56,854 nucleotides of DNA, taken from positions 3,914-60,767 of the forward strand of contig CAJTJZ010000020.1 in the NCBI GenBank assembly GCA_910576895.1, written 5' to 3'. A program made the position numbers and the translations under genes. Origin of the DNA: an uncultured Lachnospiraceae bacterium (GTDB lineage: Bacteria; Bacillota; Clostridia; Lachnospirales; Lachnospiraceae). Numbering within the stretch: position 1 is the stretch's first letter; each line of letters opens with the position of its first letter. The notes below the pieces were generated by a model that saw nothing but the letters and a program-made list of their open reading frames with translations, was not told the origin of the DNA and did no database searches. Shown here piece by piece: positions 8,830 through 16,533 of the stretch.

Positions 8830-9288
8830 ATGAAACGAAAGCAAGATATCTTTGATAAGTTACTGACATTACCTGTATTACATTACTTTCAGCCAATTTA
8901 TGAAAAACATCGGGAAGTAATTTTATATCTATTTTTTGGTGGTTTAACATTTTTATTAAGTATTTTTACATTTGCTTTATTTCATATAACATTAAATATA
9001 AATGAATTGATTGCAAATATACTATCATGGATTATTGCTGTATTATTTGCATTTTTTACAAATCGTATTTGGGTATTTGAAGCTCCTACAAAAACATACA
9101 AAGAATTTATTTCTCAGCTTAGTACATTTTTAGGAGGACGTGTAGTTACGCTTATCATTGAAGAAGGACTATTATTTGTATTTATTACATTATTGCATTT
9201 GAATAGTATGGTGATAAAAATTTTTGCACAGGTAATTGTAATTGTTTTAAATTATATTATAAGTAAGTGCATAATATTTAAGAAATAG
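8830..9288 (+). CDS. GtrA family membrane protein
   Basis: A 152-aa protein with four hydrophobic helices in the GtrA arrangement: an L-Y-L-F-F-G-G-L-T first helix, a second helix ending in FAFFTNRIWVF, and two more helices ending in NYIISKCIIFKK. GtrA proteins are thought to help move polyprenyl-phosphate-linked sugars across the membrane and usually pair with a DPM1-like GT2. Here that GT2 survives only as a fragment upstream (8305-8520), so the gene looks orphaned. AAAGGAG lies 11 nt before the ATG, which is somewhat far. It is the last gene before a bidirectional terminator. Confidence 0.88.
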   Translation: MKRKQDIFDKLLTLPVLHYFQPIYEKHREVILYLFFGGLTFLLSIFTFALFHITLNINELIANILSWIIAVLFAFFTNRIWVFEAPTKTYKEFISQLSTFLGGRVVTLIIEEGLLFVFITLLHLNSMVIKIFAQVIVIVLNYIISKCIIFKK

Positions 9289-9319
9289 TATTATAAAAAC
9301 AAAACTTCCTAAAAGAAAT

Positions 9320-9378
9320 AATAAACCGCCATGATGTATTGATTAATTTCCATCTATGGCGGTTTATTATTTTTTTAT
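9320..9378. terminator. Bidirectional rho-independent terminator
   Basis: Perfect 13-bp arms AATAAACCGCCAT (9320-9332) and its complement (9356-9368) are followed by a T-rich run on the + strand and preceded by A-rich sequence that becomes T-rich on the - strand. It lies between the convergent gtrA (+) and lipoprotein (-) genes. Confidence 0.9.
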
Positions 9379-9426
9379 TTAAAAATATACGATAGGCTAT
9401 GGCTAGCTATAAATAATACTTACTTT

Positions 9427-11118
9427 TTATTCTGTTAATGCTACTTTTCCTTTAATAATTTCTGTCAGCATTTCTTCTGCATCTTTCATTCCTGATTTTT
9501 CCAAATCAGAAATCATTTTATCATAAGATTTATCAAAATCAGCTTCTTTTCCAATCACACATCCAATTAAATCAGCTTGTGCAATCTCATCCAATTTATT
9601 TCCGATTTCATCAAATTCTACTGGTTTTGAATAAGCCCAAATTGGAGAATATTTTGGTGTTTCAAATTCTGATGATTGTGGGAAAATATCTACTAATAAA
9701 TCTACATTCCATGCCGCACATGCTGCTTTTTGCTCTTCATCATATTCAGCAATAACGGAATCCCTGCTATCTGTTGTATAAGTACTTCCTGTAGAATCTT
9801 CTACACCAACACCGTAACATGGGAATGGATAGTTATGGAAACCTACACCCGTTGTCTTTTGATAATCTTTATTATTATTGCATTCATTAATTTCTTCTTC
9901 CTTACGATAACGTTTTCCATCTTCGTCAAGGAAGTAATTTGTACCCTCAATTCCCCAATTTACAAGTACCTGACCTTCATCAGAGCAAAGATAATCAAGA
10001 TACTTAATAGCTGCTTCTGGATTTTTACAAGCAGTTGTAATGCCAACGCCTTGACCAACAGGAAGCCCTTGATACATTAGGGAAGGAGTTTTTGTATCTT
10101 TATCTGCTGTAAATGGAAGACCACAATAGGTTAAATCCATTTTTCCATCTGCTTTTAGAATTTTTTCACCATCTTGATAATCCCAATCGGTATCAAGAAG
10201 TGCTACAACACGTCCAGAAGAAATCTTTGCAATATAATCATCATGTGTTTGTGTTGCAAATTCAGGATCTAAAATACCATCATTGTACAATTTATTTAAC
10301 CATTTAAAATAATTTCTTATTTTTTCTGAACGGAATTTATAAGTAGCATTATAATCTCCATCAATTAGCCATTGTCCATTATCTGGTGCACCCTCTGCGA
10401 TATAACCTGCTGGATTTCCCAAGGTAATTTGCCAATGCCAATCAGAAGCGGAAAGTGTTAAACCAATCATATCCATTCCATCTTCTGTCTTAGGATGTGC
10501 TTTTATATAGTCTTTAATCATAGTTTCAAATTCATCTAATGTTTCTGGAACTTTATAATCATTTTCTTTTAACACTGCCCACTGCATTTGTGCTGTACCT
10601 GAACTTTTATAAGAAGTTCCGCCCTTTGCATAAGAAGATAATTGATAAATAGAAGGATCTTCTTCGGAATGTTTTAATTTATCAAATTCATCTCCATACA
10701 GTTTCTTAATATTTGGCCCATATTGTTCAATTAAATCTGTCATATCAATCAGAGCACCTGCATCAATTAAGCTTCCTGCATCTCCTTTTGCATAAATCAT
10801 ATCTGGGAATTTTTGTTCTGCAATCATTAAAGCAATTCTTTGTGTATCTGATCCAACAGGATAATCTGTCTTTAATTTTACCCCTGTTTTCTTTGTTAAT
10901 TCTTGTGCTACAGGATCTGTCCATGGATCTTCCTGACCATCTGCATTATAAAATGTCAGTTCTACTACATCATCCCCGCTACTATTTTCATCCCCACTAT
11001 TTTGATTGGAACTATTATCACTGTTTGTTGGAGTATTATTATCATTTCCGCAGCCGCTTAAAACACCCGTCATAAGGGAAACCGCTAATAGCATTACTCC
11101 TACTTTTTTTAGTTTCAT
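9427..11118 (-). CDS. Sugar ABC transporter substrate-binding lipoprotein (LplA/YtcQ type)
   Basis: This 563-aa lipoprotein is the capture component of a CUT1-class oligosaccharide importer. It begins with a lipoprotein signal peptide and lipobox ending at Cys23 (VLSGC), followed by an Asn/Ser/Gly/Asp-rich tether, as usual for lipid-anchored binding proteins of Gram-positive bacteria. The large size fits the LplA/YtcQ subfamily, which binds long or branched oligosaccharides. It is the last gene of a permease-permease-binding-protein operon read on the - strand. Four 15-bp tandem repeats lie between it and the permease upstream. In this context the ligand is probably a xyloglucan or beta-glucan oligosaccharide; that is inference. 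Confidence 0.92.
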   Translation of the reverse strand: MKLKKVGVMLLAVSLMTGVLSGCGNDNNTPTNSDNSSNQNSGDENSSGDDVVELTFYNADGQEDPWTDPVAQELTKKTGVKLKTDYPVGSDTQRIALMIAEQKFPDMIYAKGDAGSLIDAGALIDMTDLIEQYGPNIKKLYGDEFDKLKHSEEDPSIYQLSSYAKGGTSYKSSGTAQMQWAVLKENDYKVPETLDEFETMIKDYIKAHPKTEDGMDMIGLTLSASDWHWQITLGNPAGYIAEGAPDNGQWLIDGDYNATYKFRSEKIRNYFKWLNKLYNDGILDPEFATQTHDDYIAKISSGRVVALLDTDWDYQDGEKILKADGKMDLTYCGLPFTADKDTKTPSLMYQGLPVGQGVGITTACKNPEAAIKYLDYLCSDEGQVLVNWGIEGTNYFLDEDGKRYRKEEEINECNNNKDYQKTTGVGFHNYPFPCYGVGVEDSTGSTYTTDSRDSVIAEYDEEQKAACAAWNVDLLVDIFPQSSEFETPKYSPIWAYSKPVEFDEIGNKLDEIAQADLIGCVIGKEADFDKSYDKMISDLEKSGMKDAEEMLTEIIKGKVALTE

Positions 11119-11143
11119 ATTTTTCTCTCCTTTTTAAAATTAT

Positions 11144-11203
11144 ATTCCTGAAAACAATATTTTTGAAAACAATATTTCTTAAAATCATATTTTTGAAAAC
11201 CAT
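11144..11203. repeat. Four tandem 15-bp repeats between permease and binding-protein genes
   Basis: Units on the + strand are ATTCCTGAAAACAAT, ATTTTTGAAAACAAT, ATTTCTTAAAATCAT and ATTTTTGAAAACCAT, in exact 15-bp register. A fifth, more degraded copy may run into the ribosome-binding site of the lipoprotein gene (11129-11143). The repeat fills most of the 95-bp intercistronic gap and would be transcribed into the 5' region of the lipoprotein message. Confidence 0.85.
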
Positions 11204-11213
11204 ACCAAAAATA

Positions 11214-12107
11214 TCAATCTTTTACTGCTCCAAGTGTCATACCACCTACAAAATATTTTTGAAGAAATGGATATACAACTAAAATTGGTACGGTTGCAAC
11301 AATGGTAATTGCCATACGAACTGACATTGGTGATACTGCATTTTTAAGCTGTGATGCTTGTGCATGAGGATCAATTTGAATGGTAGCTTGTTCCATAATC
11401 TCATATAAAACATATTGTAGTGTAGGAAGATCCCTTGCATAAAGATAAGTATCCATAAAGGAATTCCATTGTCCAACTGCATAGAATAAAGCAACGGTTG
11501 CTATCGTTGGCGTACAGAGTGGAAGCACTACTTTAAACCAGATAATAAAGTCATTTGCTCCATCAATTTTTGCTGCTTCCTGTAATGCCATTGGAAGTCC
11601 TTCAATAAAGGAACGCATTAAAATCAAATTATAAACCCAAATTAAACCCGGAAGAATATAAACCCAAACGCTATTGCTCATATGTAATGTTCTTGTTAAG
11701 AGCAGATATTCTGGAATCATACCGCCACCTACATACATAGTAATAACAAATAAAATGGTAAACAATTTGTTAAAATAAAAATCTTTTCTGCTTAATACAT
11801 AAGCTAACATAGAAGTACAAAGAACACCAATCGCAGTTCCTACTACTGTTCTAAAGACAGACATTGCAAAAGCAGCACCAAGATTATTTTCTTTGAATAT
11901 GTAACTATAATTACTGAATGTAAATTTTCTTGGAATAATAAAATTTACATTTCGCATAGTATCCATAGAATCATTTAACGAAATTGCCAATACATTTAGA
12001 AATGGATATAATGTTATTACAATTAAGAGGAGACAAAATACGAGCAGAACATAATCCAGAATTTTTTCACTTTTTGTCACATTTTTAATCTGATAATCAT
12101 TTGCCAT
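11214..12107 (-). CDS. Carbohydrate ABC transporter permease (LplC/YtcP type)
   Basis: One of two membrane subunits of the CUT1 importer. It has six membrane helices over 297 aa and the cytoplasmic EAA loop at about residue 177 (EAAKIDGAND followed by a hydrophobic stretch and LPLCTP), the site that docks the ATPase. The length and a C-terminus ending in GGMTLGAVKD are typical of YtcP proteins. It starts 14 nt downstream of the other permease gene, so the pair is co-translated. No ATPase gene is present nearby; this family commonly uses a shared MsmK/UgpC-type ATPase encoded elsewhere. Confidence 0.93.
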   Translation of the reverse strand: MANDYQIKNVTKSEKILDYVLLVFCLLLIVITLYPFLNVLAISLNDSMDTMRNVNFIIPRKFTFSNYSYIFKENNLGAAFAMSVFRTVVGTAIGVLCTSMLAYVLSRKDFYFNKLFTILFVITMYVGGGMIPEYLLLTRTLHMSNSVWVYILPGLIWVYNLILMRSFIEGLPMALQEAAKIDGANDFIIWFKVVLPLCTPTIATVALFYAVGQWNSFMDTYLYARDLPTLQYVLYEIMEQATIQIDPHAQASQLKNAVSPMSVRMAITIVATVPILVVYPFLQKYFVGGMTLGAVKD

Positions 12108-12121
12108 AATTTTTTCGCCTC

Positions 12122-13051
12122 CTATATTAGTTTATTTTCGCCAAGTAAGCCAGCAACTTTATTTGCAATAAACATAAGGGCAACACCGACTACGGATTGG
12201 AACATACCAATCGCAGTACCTAGTCCATAATTATTGCTTCCAATACCACGAATATAAGCAAACCAAGAAAGAACCATAGCATGATCTTGCACAATACTAT
12301 TACTTAAAAGCATCTGACGTTCCATACCTACATTTAATGCCCCTCCGACACTCATAATTAATAATACAATGACAGTAGGTTTAATACTTGGAAGTGTAAT
12401 ATAAAAGATTCTTTGAAAACGATTTGCACCATCTACTTTTGCTGCTTCATAAAGTCCTTGATCAATTCCTGCCATTGCAGAGAGATAAATAATAGCATCC
12501 CAACCCATTTCTTTCCAAACGTTAACTAAACAAACAATAATCCAGAATACTGGAGAATTTGTGGACATTAAATGCAGCTTTGTATTGAACATAGTATCAA
12601 TCGCTCCGCCGTCATTTAAAAGCATTTTTGCAATACTGGCGATAATAACCCAAGATACAAAGTGTGGAAGATATGATATGGTTTGTGCTACTTTTTTCAG
12701 ACGAGTAAAGCAAAGTTCATTTAATACTAATGCAAAGAAGATAGATGTAATTGTTCCAATTGCAATACCTAAGATACTAATACCAATTGTATTAATCATT
12801 GTTTGTGGAAAGAGACGATCGGTAAATGCCTTAGTAAAATTCTCAAATCCTACAAATTGTCTTTCCCATACTGGAAGTGCAAATGTACCGGGTTTTACAT
12901 CTTGAAATGCCATTGTCCATCCCCATAAAGGTACATATTTAAAAATAATGAGCCAAATGACAAATGGTAATGACATTGCTAAAAGATATCTTTGTTTCCA
13001 CATAAGATTTAAGGAAAATTTTGTTTTATTCCCTTTTTTCTTTTTGTTCAT
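12122..13051 (-). CDS. Carbohydrate ABC transporter permease (LplB/YteP type)
   Basis: The first gene of the transporter operon. The protein (309 aa) begins with a Lys-rich cytoplasmic tail, then six membrane helices; the EAA loop is at about residue 202 (EAAKVDGANRFQ then ITLPSIKP). The Y-x-P-L-W-G-W-x-M-A-F-Q-D-x-K-P-G segment after the first helix is characteristic of the LplB/YteP group. It pairs with the following YtcP-like permease to form the channel for oligosaccharides captured by the lipoprotein. A strong GGAGG ribosome-binding site precedes the ATG. Confidence 0.93.
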   Translation of the reverse strand: MNKKKKGNKTKFSLNLMWKQRYLLAMSLPFVIWLIIFKYVPLWGWTMAFQDVKPGTFALPVWERQFVGFENFTKAFTDRLFPQTMINTIGISILGIAIGTITSIFFALVLNELCFTRLKKVAQTISYLPHFVSWVIIASIAKMLLNDGGAIDTMFNTKLHLMSTNSPVFWIIVCLVNVWKEMGWDAIIYLSAMAGIDQGLYEAAKVDGANRFQRIFYITLPSIKPTVIVLLIMSVGGALNVGMERQMLLSNSIVQDHAMVLSWFAYIRGIGSNNYGLGTAIGMFQSVVGVALMFIANKVAGLLGENKLI

Positions 13052-13143
13052 CCTCTCAACCTCCTTTTTTTGAGTGCAGTCAATTTATTTCTTCACCTCC
13101 CATTTATATTTCCTAAGACTACACTGTATTTATTTATATCTTT

Positions 13144-13172
13144 ATTATAAAAAAAGGTTGTTTTTTCTGATA
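13144..13172 (-). promoter_or_regulatory. Candidate promoter of the ABC transporter operon
   Basis: On the - strand a TATAAT (13149-13144) lies about 95 bp before the first permease gene. The position 17 bp upstream reads TATCAG, a poor -35, which would suit a promoter needing an activator such as the YesN-like regulator in this locus. The rest of the 13052-13372 gap holds the ribosome-binding site and the inverted-repeat element described next. Confidence 0.4.
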
Positions 13173-13257
13173 CCGTTTTTTTTACAGTCATTTTGCACTA
13201 ATTATTTTACATTTACATTAAAATTTATAACAGCTTTTCTTTTTTCATAACAAAAAG

Positions 13258-13348
13258 GGCTGTCGCATTAAGCAGAATACATACAGGACATAGTTTATAT
13301 AAAAGATTTAAACTACGATATCTTGTAGCATTTTTTAGTGCGACAGCC
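13258..13348. repeat. Inverted-repeat element; probable terminator of the isomerase-kinase operon
   Basis: The 14-bp arms GGCTGTCGCATTAA (13258-13271) and TTAGTGCGACAGCC (13335-13348) pair along their full length with one G-T. They enclose about 63 bp that contain a smaller imperfect hairpin around CTACGATATCTTGTAG. On the - strand the right side is followed by CCCTTTTTG, so the structure can end transcription after the kinase gene. Its long loop and GC-rich ends standing out from AT-rich surroundings also resemble a miniature inverted-repeat element. Confidence 0.6.
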
Positions 13349-13372
13349 ATTATATTTAGTAATCTATTTTTT

Positions 13373-14839
13373 CTAATTTAATTTTTGATAAAGTGTCTTT
13401 ACAGTTGGATAAATCTGACAAAACTTCTGATAACATTTTTCATATTTTTGTACAAGTTCTTTTTCTGGTTCTATGGTATCAATAACATGAACTAGGTTTT
13501 TTGCTGCAGTTTGTACATCAGGAAATACGCCACATCCTACGGCTGCTAATATAGCAGCCCCATATCCCGGACCTTCTTCACTTTCGATAATATCTACTTT
13601 TAAATTTAAAATATTTGCAATCATTTTTCTCCAAAGAGTACTTTTTGCTCCACCTCCGCAAATTTTTGTACGTTCAATGGAAATTCCAAGGTTTCTTGCA
13701 ACTTCTAAAGAATCCCGCAAACCAAAGGCTACGCCTTCTAATACTGCTTGTGTCATAGCAGAGCGTGTTGTATCCATTGTCATTCCAATAAACATAGCAC
13801 GAGCAAAAGGATCATTGTGCGGAGAGCGTTCTCCCATTAAATAAGGGAGATAAAATACTTGATTTTCACCAAGTTTTGTAATTTCTAATTGCTCCTTTTC
13901 ATATTCTTTTGTTTTTAAAATTTCTTCCATCCACCATTTATTGCAGGAAGCAGCACTTAACATACAGCCCATAAGATGATAATATCCATCGGCATGATCA
14001 AAAGAATGAAGTGCATTATAGTTATCAACAAGAAATGTTTTACTGGAAATAAAAATTGTTCCTGAAGTTCCAAGAGAAACATTGCAAGCATCACCAACTG
14101 TTCCTGTTCCTACAGCCGCCGCTGCATTATCCCCTGCTCCAGCAATAATTTTTACTTCTTTTGAAATACCAAGCTTTTGTGCCACATCTGGTTTGATTGT
14201 TCCTATCACTTCATAGCTTTCAAATAATTTTGGCAGCACTTGTTTGGAAATTCCACAGATTTCCAGCATTTGTTCTGACCAACAACGGTTTTTTACATCT
14301 AAAAGTAACATTCCAGAAGCATCAGAATAATCACTGCCATGCACTCCACTAAAACAATATAATAAATAATCTTTTGGCAGCATAATTTTTTTGATTTTTG
14401 CAAAATTCTCTGGTTCGTTTTCTTTCATCCAAAGAATTTTCGGAGCTGTAAACCCTGCAAATGCAATATTAGCGGTATATTCTGAAAGTTTTTCTTTTCC
14501 AATGACTTCATTTAGATAATTTGTTTCTTTTACGGATCTTCCATCATTCCATAAAATTGCTGGTCGAATTACCTGATCATTTTTATCTAAAACAACAAGT
14601 CCATGCATTTGTCCGCCAAAGCTGATTCCAGCAACTTCACTTTTATTACAATCTAAGAGAAGTTCTTCCATTCCTTTTAAACTTTGCTCATACCAATCAT
14701 TTGGATTTTGCTCTGACCAGCTAGGGTTTGGAAAACTGATTGGATATTCTTTTGAAACAATTTTATGTATTTTTCCATTTTCGTCCATTAATAGTAGTTT
14801 TACTGCAGACGTCCCCAAATCAATTCCTATAAATAGCAT
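13373..14839 (-). CDS. xylB: FGGY-family carbohydrate kinase, xylulokinase-like
   Basis: FGGY kinases phosphorylate ketoses and polyols with ATP; this one most resembles xylulokinase (D-xylulose to D-xylulose 5-phosphate). The N-terminal phosphate loop GIDLGTSAVK, the NDGRS motif, the catalytic GAGDNAAAAVG and the adenosine-binding CGGGAKS segment are intact. An in-frame ATG at 14920 would overlap the upstream gene and add 27 residues of unconserved sequence. The ATG at 14839, preceded by AAAAAAGGAG and giving 488 aa, is the better start. It follows the isomerase gene by 25 nt. Given the GH31 and GH29 genes here, xylulose or fuculose are both conceivable substrates; xylulose is preferred on family grounds. 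Confidence 0.85.
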   Translation of the reverse strand: MLFIGIDLGTSAVKLLLMDENGKIHKIVSKEYPISFPNPSWSEQNPNDWYEQSLKGMEELLLDCNKSEVAGISFGGQMHGLVVLDKNDQVIRPAILWNDGRSVKETNYLNEVIGKEKLSEYTANIAFAGFTAPKILWMKENEPENFAKIKKIMLPKDYLLYCFSGVHGSDYSDASGMLLLDVKNRCWSEQMLEICGISKQVLPKLFESYEVIGTIKPDVAQKLGISKEVKIIAGAGDNAAAAVGTGTVGDACNVSLGTSGTIFISSKTFLVDNYNALHSFDHADGYYHLMGCMLSAASCNKWWMEEILKTKEYEKEQLEITKLGENQVFYLPYLMGERSPHNDPFARAMFIGMTMDTTRSAMTQAVLEGVAFGLRDSLEVARNLGISIERTKICGGGAKSTLWRKMIANILNLKVDIIESEEGPGYGAAILAAVGCGVFPDVQTAAKNLVHVIDTIEPEKELVQKYEKCYQKFCQIYPTVKTLYQKLN

Positions 14840-14864
14840 AATAACGTACTCCTTTTTTCTTTTC

Positions 14865-16349
14865 TTATTTCCAAGGATTTTCTGTTGGATAACGTACTCC
14901 TTCTGGTTGATTATAGCCAATTTCTTCTACAGGTACGCCAATATACTTAAATACATTAAATAATGCCTTTCCATGATTTCCAAAGGCAACTGCTCCATGA
15001 TGTGGGAAATTTCCTTCAATTAATACATGACGGTAAAATCTTCCCATTTGTGGAATTGCAAATACACCAATTGCACCAAAGGAACGACTTTTCACAGGAA
15101 GAACTTCTCCTTGTGCAATATAAGCACGTAATTTACAATCTGCTGTACTTTGTAAACGGAAAAAGGTAATATCACCCGGTATAATATCGCCTTCCAATGT
15201 TCCTTGTGTTACTTCTTCTGGAAGTGATCTTGCCATAATAAGCTGATATCTCATTTCACAAAACGATAATTTAGAACTTGCTGTATTGCCACAATGGAAT
15301 CCCATAAAAGTATCTTTTTGTGTATAAGGGAATTTATCTTTAATATCCTCTTCATACATATCTTTTGGAACATTATTATTAATATCTAAAAGTGTTACAA
15401 TATCTTCACTAACAACCGTTCCAATAAATTCACTTAATGCACCGTAAATATCTACTTCACAAGATACTGGAATCCCTCTGGCAGTTAAACGGCTATTCAC
15501 ATAACAAGGCACAAATCCGAACTGTGTCTGAAAGGCGGGCCAGCATTTTCCAGCAATGGCTACATACTCACGATATCCCCTATGTTCTTCTATCCAATCA
15601 GTTAATGTTAATTCATATTGTGCTAATTTTGCAAGAATCTCAGGTTTTTTATTTCCCTGTCCCAGTTCTTCTTCCATTTCTTTTACAATGGCAGGAATCC
15701 TTTTATCGTTATCATGTTTATGAAAAGCTTCAAAAAGATCAAGTTCTGAATTTTCCTCAATTTCCACACCTAGATTATAAAGCTGTTGAATTGGTGCATT
15801 ACAAGCTAAAAAGTTTAATGGACGTGGACCAAAACTAATAATTTTCAAACTATTTAGACCAATGACTGCCTTTGCAATTGGACGAAATTCATAAATCATA
15901 TCAGCACATTCTTCGGCTGTTCCAATTGGATATTCTGGAATATAGGCTTTAATATTACGCAGTTTTAAATTATAACTAGCATTTAACATTCCACAATAGG
16001 CATCTCCACGACCTTGTATTAAATTGTCTCCTCGTTCCTCTGCGGCAGCAACAAACATCTTTGGCCCTTCAAAATGTTTTGCAAGAAGTGTTTCTGAAAT
16101 TTCTGGTCCAAAATTGCCAAGATAGACTACTAAGGCATTACATTCTGCCTTTTTTATATCCTCTAATGCTTGTACCATATGAATTTCGCTCTCTACAATA
16201 CAAATAGGACATTCATAAATTTCTTCTGTTCCATATTTTTCTTGATAAGCTTTGATAAGTTCCTTTCTTCTGTTTACAGAAAGACTTTCTGGAAAACAAT
16301 CTCGACTTACTGCTACAACTCCAATTTTTAATTTAGGCATATTTTTCAT
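14865..16349 (-). CDS. L-fucose isomerase-family protein (aldose-ketose isomerase)
   Basis: A 494-aa member of the L-fucose/L-arabinose isomerase superfamily, which converts aldoses to ketoses with a divalent metal. E298 (in SCEVDIYGAL) and D322 (in LLDINNN) are 24 residues apart, matching the spacing of the Glu and Asp metal ligands of E. coli FucI, and the late FPHHGAVAFG segment (H450/H451) could give the His ligand. It is shorter than E. coli FucI and divergent from it. It starts the two-gene operon with the xylulokinase-like gene. A GH29 fucosidase would supply fucose and a GH31 enzyme xylose, and no xylA is in the window. The true sugar is therefore uncertain. Confidence 0.8.
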   Translation of the reverse strand: MKNMPKLKIGVVAVSRDCFPESLSVNRRKELIKAYQEKYGTEEIYECPICIVESEIHMVQALEDIKKAECNALVVYLGNFGPEISETLLAKHFEGPKMFVAAAEERGDNLIQGRGDAYCGMLNASYNLKLRNIKAYIPEYPIGTAEECADMIYEFRPIAKAVIGLNSLKIISFGPRPLNFLACNAPIQQLYNLGVEIEENSELDLFEAFHKHDNDKRIPAIVKEMEEELGQGNKKPEILAKLAQYELTLTDWIEEHRGYREYVAIAGKCWPAFQTQFGFVPCYVNSRLTARGIPVSCEVDIYGALSEFIGTVVSEDIVTLLDINNNVPKDMYEEDIKDKFPYTQKDTFMGFHCGNTASSKLSFCEMRYQLIMARSLPEEVTQGTLEGDIIPGDITFFRLQSTADCKLRAYIAQGEVLPVKSRSFGAIGVFAIPQMGRFYRHVLIEGNFPHHGAVAFGNHGKALFNVFKYIGVPVEEIGYNQPEGVRYPTENPWK

Positions 16350-16443
16350 TCATTTTCCCTTCCTTTCTTTATAAGAGCGAGCAAGCCCGCTTTGTTCCTT
16401 TATAGGAAATTTCGCATAACATTAATATCTTTGTTTAGAAAAT

Positions 16444-16472
16444 ATTATATCTATGTCTTTTCTTTTGATCAA
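16444..16472 (-). promoter_or_regulatory. Promoter of the isomerase-kinase operon
   Basis: On the - strand, TTGATC (16472-16467) and TATAAT (16449-16444) are separated by 17 bp, about 95 bp before the isomerase ATG. This is a reasonable sigma-A promoter and separates these two genes from the phosphorylase gene upstream. Confidence 0.6.
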
Positions 16473-16533
16473 CTATTTATTTTTCTATTTTATGTCATTT
16501 TTTTGATTACTTTTTCTAATTACTTTTTTTTGA

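Noticed and set aside
11144..11203. CRISPR-like array
   Set aside because: The repeats are 15 bp and directly abutting, with no spacers and no cas genes.
14840..14920. Longer N-terminus for the xylulokinase-like kinase
   Set aside because: The extension overlaps the isomerase gene, is unconserved and Lys-rich, and the ATG at 14839 has a strong ribosome-binding site just before the FGGY phosphate loop.
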